The position numbers and the translations under genes were made by a program. A stretch of DNA of 42,963 nt. Source: Gammaproteobacteria bacterium. Its GTDB lineage: Bacteria > Pseudomonadota > Gammaproteobacteria > Tenderiales > Tenderiaceae. The first letter of the stretch is position 1, and every line of letters begins with the position of its first letter. This document shows positions 30,982 through 39,748 of this stretch, in pieces. Location of the stretch: the NCBI GenBank assembly GCA_024277755.1, contig JAJRUN010000148.1:1-42963 (forward strand), read 5' to 3'. The notes beneath the pieces are model-generated. The model saw only the letters and a program-made list of their open reading frames with translations. It was not told the origin of the DNA and searched no databases.

Positions 30982-31140
30982 GAGACCTTTGCACGATACA
31001 GGCGCGAAAGAAAAATGAGCTAATATTTTTCTGATTGAGGCAGAAAATGCAGTTAATAGCGAGCTATTGACAAGTTTTCTAACGAAAAGCAGGAGAATAT
31101 TAGCCATTTTTACTCGTGACTAGTATCGTGCAAAGGTCTC
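30982..31140. mobile_element. 159-bp MITE-like element with 18-bp terminal inverted repeats and 5-bp target duplication
   Basis: The ends GAGACCTTTGCACGATAC (30982-30999) and its exact reverse complement (31123-31140) are flanked on both sides by AGACA (30977-30981 and 31141-31145), a perfect target-site duplication. Next inside, both arms carry a related AAAAATG..CTAATATT block in opposite orientation, so nearly the whole element can fold back. There is no coding capacity; it is presumably moved by a transposase elsewhere. I do not assign an IS family. Confidence 0.88.
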
Positions 31141-31156
31141 AGACACTTATTAATAC

Positions 31157-31447
31157 ATGCGCACGTTATTGCTCAGAATGCCTGTCAATATTGTTGCGCG
31201 CAGAGTTCATACTATTGATGCAAAAGAAGGAATTGTTGATTCTGGCGAAGTGACGATTTTTTAAGAACAAGGGGCAGCGGATACACAATGGACTGTTTTA
31301 CAGACATTAGAATTGCCTGCAAAAGAAAGGATACTGGGATCCCCCCGAGACAGATTTCTAAACACTAACAGCTTGTTGAAATTCGCTCAGGAAAGTTCGA
31401 AACAAGGCAGTACGTACCACCTGAATAGAATTTCAACAGCCGGCTAA
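31157..31447 (+). pseudogene. Possible degenerate ORF with one in-frame stop
   Basis: From ATG 31157 the frame reads 35 codons to TAA (31262-31264) and then stays open for 60 more codons to the TAA at 31445. The joined product contains a protein-like stretch SGEVTIF(stop)EQGAADTQWTVLQTLELPAKER. I do not recognise it. It starts just 12 bp after the MITE duplication and has no obvious ribosome-binding site, so it may be a gene remnant. Together with the MITE it accounts for most of the gene-free stretch 30881-31443. Confidence 0.35.
31374..31438. repeat. 65-bp segment bounded by an 11-bp inverted repeat
   Basis: TGTTGAAATTC (31374-31384) and GAATTTCAACA (31428-31438) are perfect inverted copies, and a shorter CTCAGG/CCTGA match lies inside. 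It sits immediately beyond the acyltransferase stop. No T-run follows on minus, so it is not a classical terminator; a small element remnant or an RNA 3' stem-loop is possible. Confidence 0.5.
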
Positions 31448-32220
31448 ACGACAGCAAACTGCTTAATTCCACCTTGCCCCTGATATGTAACAGCGCTCTC
31501 ATTAACAATATTCAGTAACTCAGTGCGTTTCTGCATCACCTTTTTCAAATCGTTGACCGGGAAAAAAGACGGCACACGGCAACCATGATATTCAACCGGC
31601 ATGCTCAAGGGTTGAAAGTTAATCCCTACCCCTCTTAGCATCCTTAGCAGAGTAGACTCCATCGCCGCATAACAATAATCAATATTGTGTTCAGTACACA
31701 TTTCATAAACCGCTGCAATCAGCCCCATGGTAATCAGCGGTAAATGACGTCGATTAAGGTTTGCAGCAATGCCTGAATTAAAACACTCGCCCTGCCGGGG
31801 AATCCCCCAAACCAGACCTTGCTCTGCAATTCGGCGTCGAAACACCTTGGAAACAGAAAAACGTGATATTTCGCCAATCAATTGTTTTGGCAGCGACGCC
31901 AGATGAGGGTGGGATTCAGCCAGATTCAGTTTACAAAACTTCTCTACCGGAAGTGGCATACCCTCGCTGGAACACTGGGGCAAAATCAGCCTGACCACAC
32001 CAATATAGGTACCACTGTCTCTGTGTCTGATCAGGCTATGCATGGAACGACTGTCATACTCATCGTATTCACGCTGATCAGGACAGCGGCCAGCATCCTC
32101 ATACCCCTTCTCTTCACAGTAAACCTGGTACCTCAGCTTATATGCTTCATCGATTAGTCCAGGGGTTACAGCCTTAACAATCTCAAAATTCTGTTGAAAC
32201 AAACTCGAATACATATTCAA
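31444..32220 (-). CDS. PEP-CTERM/exosortase-associated acyltransferase
   Basis: A 258-residue protein of the exosortase-associated acyltransferase family, related to N-acyl-homoserine-lactone synthases and GNAT enzymes. The N-terminal VTPGLIDEAYKLRYQVYCEEKGYE and the LuxI-like core GEISRFSVSK are the recognisable landmarks; YIGVVRLILP forms the expected beta strand. Its substrate is unknown; the family occurs only in bacteria with exosortase. The TTG at 32220 has AGGA 8 nt upstream; an ATG two codons later (32214) is the alternative. It stands apart from any exosortase gene here and lies behind a sigma-54 promoter and two GlrR-type palindromes, directly after glrR. Confidence 0.85.
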   Translation of the reverse strand: MNMYSSLFQQNFEIVKAVTPGLIDEAYKLRYQVYCEEKGYEDAGRCPDQREYDEYDSRSMHSLIRHRDSGTYIGVVRLILPQCSSEGMPLPVEKFCKLNLAESHPHLASLPKQLIGEISRFSVSKVFRRRIAEQGLVWGIPRQGECFNSGIAANLNRRHLPLITMGLIAAVYEMCTEHNIDYCYAAMESTLLRMLRGVGINFQPLSMPVEYHGCRVPSFFPVNDLKKVMQKRTELLNIVNESAVTYQGQGGIKQFAVV

Positions 32221-32316
32221 TGAATCAATCCTTTGTCAGTTGAACTCAGATGCATCACACACCAATAGCAACATCATGCCTACCCCCATAAACCGACTGC
32301 CCTCAAGAGTTAACAA

Positions 32317-32330
32317 GCAATTATTATGCC
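32317..32330 (-). promoter_or_regulatory. Sigma-54 promoter for the acyltransferase gene
   Basis: On minus it reads TGGCATAATAATTGCTT: GG (32330-32329) and GC (32318-32317) are 10 bp apart, with TGGCA and TTGCT matching the -24 and -12 consensus almost completely. The predicted start is near 32305, about 85 nt before the TTG start codon. Confidence 0.8.
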
Positions 32331-32405
32331 AGACAAAAACTAACTTGATTATTCAATGCGTTAGGGGGTTTACATAGATGACAAAGAAGAATACCGAACC
32401 AGAAT

Positions 32406-32423
32406 TGTCGCCATTTAACGACA
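32406..32423. promoter_or_regulatory. GlrR-type enhancer TGTC-N10-GACA (proximal)
   Basis: TGTCGCCATTTAACGACA fits TGTC-N10-GACA, the form known for GlrR binding upstream of the enterobacterial glmY promoter. Its centre is about 110 bp upstream of the predicted sigma-54 start. Confidence 0.75.
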
Positions 32424-32472
32424 GAAAAAACCCATCTAAAAGACAACTTATTGAAGGAAATAAGATTCCGAC

Positions 32473-32490
32473 TGTCGCCAGATGGCGACA
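32473..32490. promoter_or_regulatory. GlrR-type enhancer TGTC-N10-GACA (distal)
   Basis: TGTCGCCAGATGGCGACA is part of a perfect 11-bp inverted repeat with a 2-bp spacer (32470-32493) that reaches into the glrR stop codon. Its centre is about 177 bp upstream of the predicted acyltransferase start and 67 bp from the proximal site. Confidence 0.78.
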
Positions 32491-32491
32491 G

Positions 32492-33844
32492 TCATGATTT
32501 TTTAAACAATGCCGGGGCGAGGTGATATTTGTTCAATAACTTATAAAATTCTGTACGGTTACGCTGAGCCAGACGCGCCGCCTGAGCAACATTGCCATTC
32601 GTCATGCGCAACAACTTGGTCAAGTAGTTGCGTTCAAAACTCTGCCTGGCTTCAGCAAAAGGAATGATTTCCTTAGCCTTGCTACGCAACGCCCGTTGTA
32701 CCAGCTTGGCGGGAATAACATTTGATGTCACCAATACAACGGTCTGCTCAATAACATTATATAGTTGGCGCACATTGCCCGGCCAAGGGGCTTGCAGCAA
32801 CAACTCCATCGCCTCCGGCGCAATGCTCTTGATGTTTTTGTTGTTTTTGGCGCTCAGTAGCTGCAAAAAGTGATTCGCCAATAAAGATATATCCTCACGC
32901 CGCTCAGCCAGCGTGGGGATTTCCAGGGCCACCACATTGAGCCGATAATAGAGATCCTCACGAAACTCACCCTCTTGTGTTGCTTTATCCAGATCACGGT
33001 GCGTCGCAGATATCAGTCGAACATCAATAGCAATCGACTCCACCGAACCCACCGGCCGCACCAGCCGCTCTTGCAACACACGTAATAATTTAGACTGAAA
33101 TGCCGGCGGCATATCACCAATTTCATCCAAAAACAGCGTGCCACCATCAGCAGCCTGAAACAGCCCCTGATGATCATGCGAAGCACCCGTAAAGGCCCCC
33201 TTGCGATGCCCAAACAACTCCGACTCCAGTAACTGCTCCGGAATTGCGCTGCAATTAACAGCCACAAACGGCATGTCAGCCCGCGGGCTGGCGCGGTGGA
33301 TTGCACTGGCTAGCATCTCCTTACCGGTACCACTTTGGCCATGAATAAAGACACTGACATCACTATTAGCAATCATATGTGCCTGACTTAACAACTCTTC
33401 CATCACAGAACTGCGCGTAATGATGTCGCTACGCCAATCGCTTTTTTCACCCTGTTCATCAACATCAACCATACTGCCACTCAGGGCCGTAGCCTGCCCA
33501 ACCAGTTCAAGCAGCTGTTTGCTATCAAATGGTTTGGTCAAAAAACCAAACACCCCCTGACTGGTGGCCGCCACCGCATCGGGTATGGTGCCGTGGGCGG
33601 TCAACATAATCACCGGCAAACACGGGTTACGCTCATGAATGGCCGCAAACAGGTCCAGACCATTCATGCCTTCCATACACAAATCCGTAATCACCGCATG
33701 TGAGCGCAAAACCGGCAACTGCGCCAACGCCTCTTCAGCACTGGCAACACAATCGACATGATAGCCAGCAGACTCCAGCCGCATGGACAGTAAACGCCGC
33801 AGGCCCGGATCATCATCCACCACCAATATTTTGGCTGTATTCAT
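32492..33844 (-). CDS. glrR: Sigma-54-dependent response regulator GlrR (QseF)
   Basis: Response regulator of 450 residues that follows E. coli GlrR closely from end to end. The receiver domain has the acidic pocket DDD and phospho-acceptor D54 in AVITDLCMEGMNG. The AAA+ domain has Walker A GQSGTGKE, the sigma-54 contact GAFTGA, and Walker B GGTLFLDEIG. The C-terminal Fis-type helix-turn-helix ends NGNVAQAARLAQRNRTEFYKLLNKYHL, nearly the same as in GlrR. It is the last of the glrK-qseG-glrR run. Two TGTC-N10-GACA sites lie directly downstream of its stop. Confidence 0.93.
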   Translation of the reverse strand: MNTAKILVVDDDPGLRRLLSMRLESAGYHVDCVASAEEALAQLPVLRSHAVITDLCMEGMNGLDLFAAIHERNPCLPVIMLTAHGTIPDAVAATSQGVFGFLTKPFDSKQLLELVGQATALSGSMVDVDEQGEKSDWRSDIITRSSVMEELLSQAHMIANSDVSVFIHGQSGTGKEMLASAIHRASPRADMPFVAVNCSAIPEQLLESELFGHRKGAFTGASHDHQGLFQAADGGTLFLDEIGDMPPAFQSKLLRVLQERLVRPVGSVESIAIDVRLISATHRDLDKATQEGEFREDLYYRLNVVALEIPTLAERREDISLLANHFLQLLSAKNNKNIKSIAPEAMELLLQAPWPGNVRQLYNVIEQTVVLVTSNVIPAKLVQRALRSKAKEIIPFAEARQSFERNYLTKLLRMTNGNVAQAARLAQRNRTEFYKLLNKYHLAPALFKKS

Positions 33845-33866
33845 TGCATATTCCTCTCAAAGCCTG

Positions 33867-34376
33867 TTATTTGCGCAAATGCAGACTTTCCTCAATCGAG
33901 GTTAAGTCATCCAGCTTCTGTTGCAACTGTTTTACCTGCTGCTGCTGTCTCAGTAGTCCTGAGTCTTTTTCCTCAATCACGGCCTTTGACTCAAGCAATT
34001 CGATACTCAGAGCAACCAGGGCCACAACCAAGTTTTCCTGATTTGATTCAGGTGTTTTTTTAAATAATTTGAGGGCACGGTCTGAATCACACTTTTTGCA
34101 CTTGCCAAAGCCCAGTGATACCGCCAGACGCAAGCGGTTATGCACATTCGGCATTCGAGCGTAGGCCTGTTCAAGCGCAAGCAGTTCAGCCGTTATTTTT
34201 TCAGGCGACATCTTTTGTGCTGTGTGAAGCTGTTCAACAACAGACCGCAGCAAAGACAACTGTGGCGACAAAGACACTGGCGGCGGTGAAGGCACGGGGG
34301 GCAAATGCACACAACCGGCCATTATAAAAACAAGCACCGCCAGATTTAACCGAACAAACAAATACCGGACTTTCAT
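33867..34376 (-). CDS. qseG: QseG-like outer-membrane lipoprotein
   Basis: A 169-residue lipoprotein encoded between the kinase and the regulator, the position of qseG (yfhG) in enterics. The signal peptide ends in a lipobox, VFIMAGC, with the acylated cysteine at residue 22, followed by a proline-rich linker, a central helical domain, and a C-terminal coiled coil. Overall sequence is weakly conserved, so the name rests on lipobox, size and context. QseG in E. coli activates the partner kinase. Its ATG overlaps the kinase stop by 4 bp. Confidence 0.75.
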   Translation of the reverse strand: MKVRYLFVRLNLAVLVFIMAGCVHLPPVPSPPPVSLSPQLSLLRSVVEQLHTAQKMSPEKITAELLALEQAYARMPNVHNRLRLAVSLGFGKCKKCDSDRALKLFKKTPESNQENLVVALVALSIELLESKAVIEEKDSGLLRQQQQVKQLQQKLDDLTSIEESLHLRK

Positions 34377-35812
34377 CGCAATAGATTCTCCTGTGACAGC
34401 GGCAGCTGAATACGCATATGCGCACCAGGCAGGCCTTCATCAACCACTTCGATCATACCGCCATGGGCATGCAAATATTCCCACACGATAGACAGCCCTA
34501 AACCGGTGCCGTTGACGTGACTGATATAGGCATCTGTACCCTGATAAAAGGCTTCGAATATTTTTTCCTGTTGTGCCGGCGCTATTCCCGGCCCCTGATC
34601 CTGAACATCAAGTACCGCATAATCGGCTTCACTGCTGAGGCCAACCTTAATCCGCCCTTTATTGGGGGAAAACTTCACCGCGTTGGACAACAGATTATCA
34701 ATAATAACGCGCAGCTTTGCCATATCAGCCACCACTGATACCTCAGCCAGTTCCACTTCGAACCACAGACGCCGGGCCATCACGGAGAGTTTATATTCAT
34801 CAACCACATCACGGACCAGCTCATCAAATCGTAATGACTGCAGATTCAAAACGGCATCCCGTGTGGCGGTGTTGTAGGTTAACAAATCTTCAATCAGTTT
34901 TTGTAACTGCAGGCTGTTTTGCTGCAACAACTCAACCACCTCACGCTGCTGCGATGTCAACGCACCTGGGATCTCCTCGGCCAACAACTCCGACCCCTCA
35001 CGCAAGGTAGTCAACGGCGTCTTCAGTTCATGGGAGATATGCTGCAAAAAACGTTTTTTATCTGCCTCCACCTCCATCAGACGACCGCGCATCCAGTCAA
35101 GACGCTCACCCAGCTGCTCAAGGTCACGCGGTCCATCCAGCTTTAGTGCAACAGAAAAATCTCCTGCCCCCAAGCGGCGAATACCATCATCCAGACGGCG
35201 CAAGGGGCGGTTGATGACCACAACCAAAAAAGCAACCAGCAGCAACATGGCTGGCACCAGCGCCGCAATCAGCCAAAACAGATTGTGCTGCGTTTGCTCT
35301 GCCTCCGCCTGAGTATTGGCCACCTCGGTATCAATCAACTGCTGACTTTGCAATAGGATTTGCTGCGCCTGTTTATCCAGAACAGACAATGCGACTGAGA
35401 CATCCAGACTGCGCAGATCATTTTTATGCTCTTGTACCCGGGCATAAAAGTCGGTTTCGTCCCACGCAAGCTGATTCACACGTTGACGCAGAGCCTCAGG
35501 CAATGGCAATTCTGCCAGCGAAGCGAGAGTCTCGATAAATTTATCCCGGTTGGCCTCATAAACCTGTAATAAGATATCGTCAGCCAACACCTGGTACTGG
35601 CGTAAATTACGTTCCATCACCGTTATTTGTTCAAGCAGCTTCTGACCCGTCTCGCTGGCCTTGACCGCATGAGTAATCACTTGCTGGCTCTGAGCAGCCA
35701 ACCTGTCCACCGAACTGGCGGCATACAGCAACGCCGCAATCAATGGCAACACCACCAAAGCGAAGCTGACCAGAATCAGCTGAAAAATGGATTTGGGATG
35801 AAATAGTTTCAC
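34373..35812 (-). CDS. glrK: Sensor histidine kinase GlrK (QseE)
   Basis: Inner-membrane kinase with two transmembrane helices (about residues 9-32 and 178-200) around a helical periplasmic sensor, then HAMP, the H-box HISHELKTPLTTLREGSELL with phospho-accepting H261, the N-box IDNLLSNAVKFSP, and G-boxes DQGPGIAP and GTGLGLSI. I prefer the GTG at 35812, which has AAGG six nt upstream (479 residues), over the GTG at 35836, where no site is seen. Gene order kinase-lipoprotein-regulator matches the glrK-qseG-glrR operon, which answers to envelope status and amino-sugar supply in enterics. Confidence 0.92.
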   Translation of the reverse strand: MKLFHPKSIFQLILVSFALVVLPLIAALLYAASSVDRLAAQSQQVITHAVKASETGQKLLEQITVMERNLRQYQVLADDILLQVYEANRDKFIETLASLAELPLPEALRQRVNQLAWDETDFYARVQEHKNDLRSLDVSVALSVLDKQAQQILLQSQQLIDTEVANTQAEAEQTQHNLFWLIAALVPAMLLLVAFLVVVINRPLRRLDDGIRRLGAGDFSVALKLDGPRDLEQLGERLDWMRGRLMEVEADKKRFLQHISHELKTPLTTLREGSELLAEEIPGALTSQQREVVELLQQNSLQLQKLIEDLLTYNTATRDAVLNLQSLRFDELVRDVVDEYKLSVMARRLWFEVELAEVSVVADMAKLRVIIDNLLSNAVKFSPNKGRIKVGLSSEADYAVLDVQDQGPGIAPAQQEKIFEAFYQGTDAYISHVNGTGLGLSIVWEYLHAHGGMIEVVDEGLPGAHMRIQLPLSQENLLR

Positions 35813-35859
35813 GCTAACCTTAGACGCTTCTGCCACAAACCGGCGCTACCAGCATAAAT

Positions 35860-35883
35860 TAAAAAGCCACCCGAAGGCGGCTT
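35860..35883 (-). terminator. Intrinsic terminator of cysS
   Basis: Read on minus, AAGCCGCC TTCG GGTGGCTT forms an 8-bp stem with one A-C mismatch and a stable TTCG loop, followed by TTTTTAATTT. It lies between the cysS stop and glrK. Confidence 0.8.
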
Positions 35884-35910
35884 ATGATTCACCCAGTGAA
35901 AGAACCGCCC

Positions 35911-37299
35911 TCATTCACGCCGCCAGATGGTGCCGCCAGCACCATCTTCCACTACGATCCCTTGTGCCTGCAGCTCATCACGAATACGGTCGGACTCAGT
36001 CCAGTTTTTTTCCTGTTTAGCCTCATTGCGACGTAGCACCAACACATCAATTGCCGCATCATCCAAGCCACCATCTGCACTAACGCCACCCTTCATGAAG
36101 GCCTCAGCATCATCCTGCAATAGCCCAAGCACAGCACCCAAACATTTAAGCTGACCCGCTAGTTGAGCTGCCTGTTCGCTACTTTTCTCTGCCTTGGCAG
36201 TGTTCAGGGCATTTACCAGCTCAAACAACACTGCCAGGGCCCCGGCAGTATTAAAGTCATCATCCATGGCCTTGCGAAAGCGGAGCTCATATTCACCACC
36301 ATCACTGACTTCAGCCGCCTCAACGCCACGCAAGGCATTATAAAAACGCCCCATCGCCGCCTTGGCACTGTCCAGGTTTTGATCTGAATAATTCAAAGGA
36401 CTGCGGTAGTGGCTGGCAAGAATAAAGTAGCGCATCACCTCCGGCGCATACTCCTTCAACACCTCACGCAGGGTGAAAAAATTGCCCAGCGATTTGGACA
36501 TCTTTTCTTCTTTGATCTGCACAAAGCCGTTGTGAATCCAATAGTTAACGAACTTGCAGCCGGTGGCGCCTTCTGATTGGGCAATCTCATTTTCATGATG
36601 AGGAAACTGTAGATCCAGGCCGCCGCCGTGAATATCGAAATGATCACCGAGGCAATCGGTTGACATGGCCGAGCACTCGATATGCCAGCCGGGGCGACCC
36701 TGACCCCAAGGAGATTCCCAGCTTGGCTCGTCAGGCTTGGCCGCTTTCCACAGCACAAAATCCATCGGGTCATCTTTAACCTTATCAACAGCGACACGCT
36801 CGCCGGCACGCAGTTCTTCCAGCTTTTTGCCCGACAGTTTGCCGTAGCCATCAAATTTACTGACATCGTAATAGACATCGCCATTATCCGCTGGATAGGC
36901 ATACCCCTTATCGACCAGGGTCTTAATCATGTCAATAATCTGATCCATCGACGTGGTTGCCCGAGGCTCCTGATCCGGCGGCAACACACCGAGGGCGGCA
37001 GAGTCTTCATGCATCGCCTCGATAAAACGCCCCGTCAGCGCATCAATCGCCTCACCGTTTTCATTGGCACGTTTGATGATTTTGTCATCAATATCGGTGA
37101 TGTTGCGCACATAAGTCACTTGATAACCGCTATAACGCAGATAACGGGCAATCATGTCAAACACCACCAGTACCCGGGCATGACCAACATGACAATAGTC
37201 ATACACCGTCATGCCACAGACATACATCCCGGCCTTACCCGGTTCAATGGGCTTAAAGAGTTCTTTTTGTTTAGTTAAGTTATTGAAAATTCTTAGCAT
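35911..37299 (-). CDS. cysS: Cysteinyl-tRNA synthetase
   Basis: Class I aminoacyl-tRNA synthetase charging tRNA-Cys. The 462 residues show the zinc/HIGH region [18 protein letters not shown], further zinc ligands in WHIECSAMS and [10 protein letters not shown], the KMSKS loop [10 protein letters not shown], and a C-terminal anticodon-binding domain. It is divergent from the chemoreceptor gene. Confidence 0.97.
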   Translation of the reverse strand: MLRIFNNLTKQKELFKPIEPGKAGMYVCGMTVYDYCHVGHARVLVVFDMIARYLRYSGYQVTYVRNITDIDDKIIKRANENGEAIDALTGRFIEAMHEDSAALGVLPPDQEPRATTSMDQIIDMIKTLVDKGYAYPADNGDVYYDVSKFDGYGKLSGKKLEELRAGERVAVDKVKDDPMDFVLWKAAKPDEPSWESPWGQGRPGWHIECSAMSTDCLGDHFDIHGGGLDLQFPHHENEIAQSEGATGCKFVNYWIHNGFVQIKEEKMSKSLGNFFTLREVLKEYAPEVMRYFILASHYRSPLNYSDQNLDSAKAAMGRFYNALRGVEAAEVSDGGEYELRFRKAMDDDFNTAGALAVLFELVNALNTAKAEKSSEQAAQLAGQLKCLGAVLGLLQDDAEAFMKGGVSADGGLDDAAIDVLVLRRNEAKQEKNWTESDRIRDELQAQGIVVEDGAGGTIWRRE

Positions 37300-37409
37300 A
37301 TCGATCCAATTGCCGTTCTAAGTCGGTGTTCACTTACCCATCCAGGCAGCGAAGCAATAAAGGCTGCCATTCTAACGAAACTACAACCGATTTGTCTGGT
37401 GTAAAGCCT

Positions 37410-37435
37410 TAAAAAATCAGCAGCTCTGCCGATCT
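37410..37435 (+). promoter_or_regulatory. Candidate sigma-28 (FliA) promoter of the chemoreceptor gene
   Basis: TAAA (37410-37413), 14 bp, then GCCGATCT (37428-37435) resembles the flagellar consensus TAAA-N15-GCCGATAA, with a spacer one base short and two mismatches. It lies 46 bp before the GTG start, suitable for a chemotaxis gene. Confidence 0.35.
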
Positions 37436-37481
37436 ATTTCTAAAAGGAATAACAAATAACAGGACGCAGGAGCATATCGCG

Positions 37482-39098
37482 GTGAGCAAAAAAACCAGAA
37501 GCCCAATCATTCTTAAGCTAAATGGTGCCATCAGCATTGTTTTTATTCTGACCGTCATTGCCGCCCTGAGTTATTCATTTTCAGCTGAAAACAAGCGTAC
37601 CGCCGAGATGGGGCAATATTACGCCTCTGAGGCCACCACCTTTTATTTCGATAGCCTCAACACAATGATGCTTACCGGCACCATGCCCGAACGCGACATT
37701 CTGCGCGAAAAAATGCTCAACCGCGCGGGTGTAATCGATGCCCGGGTCATTCGCGGCCAACCCGTTGCCAATCAGTTTGGCCCCGGCAATGAGCATGAAA
37801 AAATTATTGATGATCTGGACCGGCGCGCTCTCAAAGGCGAGACGATTAGTCAGTTTAGCGAACTCAACGGCGAGCGCATCGTCACCGTGATTACACCCTT
37901 CTTTGCCACCGAAAATACCCGTGGTGTAAATTGCCTGCAGTGCCACACTGTTCCTTCAGGCAGCGTCAATGGTGCGATTCGCATCAGCTATTCATTAGCG
38001 GAACTTGATAAAAAAATGGCCGCTGGCCACTGGACCACTATTGCTGTCTATGTGGTGTTATTTGCCATCGGCCAGGGAGTTTTATACCTGTTCTTTTCCA
38101 AAGCTCTTGTGAATCCTGTTCGCGCCCTGCAAAGCCGTCTACAGGAAATTGCCCGTGGCGATGGTGACCTGACTGTTTCTCTTGAACGCCACAGCAATGA
38201 TGAGCTGGGCGACGTAGCCGATGAATTTAATACCTTCACAGCAAAACTACGCACGACAATTTGCGAAATAAAACAATCAGCATCCGAGCTAAATCACAAT
38301 GCCGAACAGATTTCCAACCTGGCAACACAGACAACGGAAGGCGCCAACAAGCAGTATTCAGAGCTGGACCAGACGGCCAGCGCCATTAACCAGATGTCAG
38401 CCACCGTGCAGGAAGTGGCCAACAATGCCGCCACAGCCGCCGAGACAGCCAGACTAGCCGATGACGCAGCCAACCACGGCCAGAAAATCGTGGAACAAAC
38501 TGTTGATTCCATTAATAAACTGGCCACAGATGTGAGCAATGCCGCCGATGTGATTGATAGCCTGGGTCAGGAAACAGGTAATATTGGAAGCATTCTCGAC
38601 GTGGTCAAGGATATTGCCGATCAAACCAATTTATTGGCACTAAATGCTGCCATTGAGGCAGCCCGTGCCGGTGAACATGGCCGTGGTTTTGCGGTGGTGG
38701 CCGACGAAGTCAGAGGCCTGGCGGCGCGCACCCAGGAATCCATCAGTGAAATTCATCGCATGATTGAATCTCTCCAGGCCGGCGCCAAAGAGGCTGGTGA
38801 GGTGATGGCGGCCGGTAAGGAACAGGCCATCAGCAGTGTTGAGCAGGCCGCCAGCGCCGGCGGAGCCATTAGTTCCATCACCGCCCAAGTGGATATCATC
38901 AATGACATGAACACTCAGATCGCCAGTGCTGCCGAGGAACAGAGCGCCGTCTCGGAAGAGGTTAATCGCAACATCCAGAACATTAACCAAATGGCAGACC
39001 AGACCTCTGAAAACGCCCAACAGGCCTCAAAAGCCTGCCAACAACTCTCCCAGGCAGCCAACAAACTGGACCAATTGGTGGATCAATTCAAGGTATAA
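37482..39098 (+). CDS. Methyl-accepting chemotaxis protein with a c-type-heme sensor domain
   Basis: Transmembrane chemoreceptor of 538 residues. Helix 1 spans about residues 12-31; the periplasmic domain resembles the Tll0287-like (DUF3365) fold and carries a C-type heme site C151-LQ-C154-H155 in [25 protein letters not shown]. Helix 2 lies at about 185-208, then HAMP ([19 protein letters not shown]) and a long signalling coiled coil whose hairpin tip contains [35 protein letters not shown]. It should bind heme covalently and report redox state or a gas such as NO or O2 to the flagellar motor. The GTG start has AGGAG 9 nt upstream. No che genes are in the window. Confidence 0.92.
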   Translation: MSKKTRSPIILKLNGAISIVFILTVIAALSYSFSAENKRTAEMGQYYASEATTFYFDSLNTMMLTGTMPERDILREKMLNRAGVIDARVIRGQPVANQFGPGNEHEKIIDDLDRRALKGETISQFSELNGERIVTVITPFFATENTRGVNCLQCHTVPSGSVNGAIRISYSLAELDKKMAAGHWTTIAVYVVLFAIGQGVLYLFFSKALVNPVRALQSRLQEIARGDGDLTVSLERHSNDELGDVADEFNTFTAKLRTTICEIKQSASELNHNAEQISNLATQTTEGANKQYSELDQTASAINQMSATVQEVANNAATAAETARLADDAANHGQKIVEQTVDSINKLATDVSNAADVIDSLGQETGNIGSILDVVKDIADQTNLLALNAAIEAARAGEHGRGFAVVADEVRGLAARTQESISEIHRMIESLQAGAKEAGEVMAAGKEQAISSVEQAASAGGAISSITAQVDIINDMNTQIASAAEEQSAVSEEVNRNIQNINQMADQTSENAQQASKACQQLSQAANKLDQLVDQFKV

Positions 39099-39175
39099 CG
39101 AGACAAACACTTCTTTCACAACAGGTAAATCTATATCATTAGACTCTTGTTATTAACCGTTACGAGAACATACTA

Positions 39176-39748
39176 ATGAAAAAACTGACTATCGCCTTGT
39201 TGATACTGGTCACAGGCTTCATCTCTTCAGTGAGCATGGCTGCCAATCCCCAAGTAAAACTTGAAACCAATTATGGTGATATCGTTCTGTTACTTGACGC
39301 CCAGGCTGCACCCGAAACAGTCGCCAACTTTGTCCTCTATGTGGAAGACGGGCACTACAACGGAACAATTTTTCACCGTGTTATCAAAGACTTCATGATC
39401 CAGGGCGGTGGTTTCAAACAAGGCATGGTTAAAAAGACACCGCGTGGCTTCATTAAAAATGAAGCCAATAACGGCCTATCGAATGTCCGCGGCAGTATCG
39501 CTATGGCTCGCACCAATGAGCCACACACAGCCGCCGCACAGTTTTTTATCAACACCGGCAATAACAGCCGTTTAGATTACAAATCAAAATACGACTTCGG
39601 CTACGCCGTATTCGGCAAGGTTATCTCCGGCATGGAAACGGTTGATAGCATCCGTTCTGTTCGCACCACCAACTCAGGCATGTACCGTAACGTGCCTGTT
39701 AAGCCCGTCATCATCAAGAAAGCCAGCCTCATCAATACCAGCAAATAA
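39176..39748 (+). CDS. ppiA: Periplasmic cyclophilin-type peptidyl-prolyl isomerase
   Basis: Cyclophilin that catalyses proline isomerisation in exported proteins. The 190-residue protein begins with a signal peptide ending near SMA, and shows FHRVIKDFMIQGGGF and ANEPHTAAAQFFINTGNN-like core motifs with the catalytic Arg and Phe. The signal peptide indicates the periplasmic form (PpiA) rather than cytoplasmic PpiB, although the position beside cysS and lpxH is usually that of ppiB. The lpxH GTG follows its stop with no gap. Confidence 0.9.
   Translation: MKKLTIALLILVTGFISSVSMAANPQVKLETNYGDIVLLLDAQAAPETVANFVLYVEDGHYNGTIFHRVIKDFMIQGGGFKQGMVKKTPRGFIKNEANNGLSNVRGSIAMARTNEPHTAAAQFFINTGNNSRLDYKSKYDFGYAVFGKVISGMETVDSIRSVRTTNSGMYRNVPVKPVIIKKASLINTSK

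Noticed and set aside
32262-32282. A second sigma-54-like element TAGGCATGATGTTGCTA on minus.
   Set aside because: GG and GC are only 9 bp apart, whereas sigma-54 needs 10; the element at 32317-32330 has correct spacing.
32221-32310. A GlmY-like small RNA driven by the sigma-54 promoter.
   Set aside because: In enterics GlrR drives glmY, but this leader has no T-run terminator or GlmY-like hairpin, and it runs straight into the acyltransferase start with a ribosome-binding site.
37346-37370. GGCAGC/GCTGCC inverted repeat between cysS and the chemoreceptor gene.
   Set aside because: Six pairs with a 12-nt loop and no T-run; too weak for a terminator and not repeated elsewhere.
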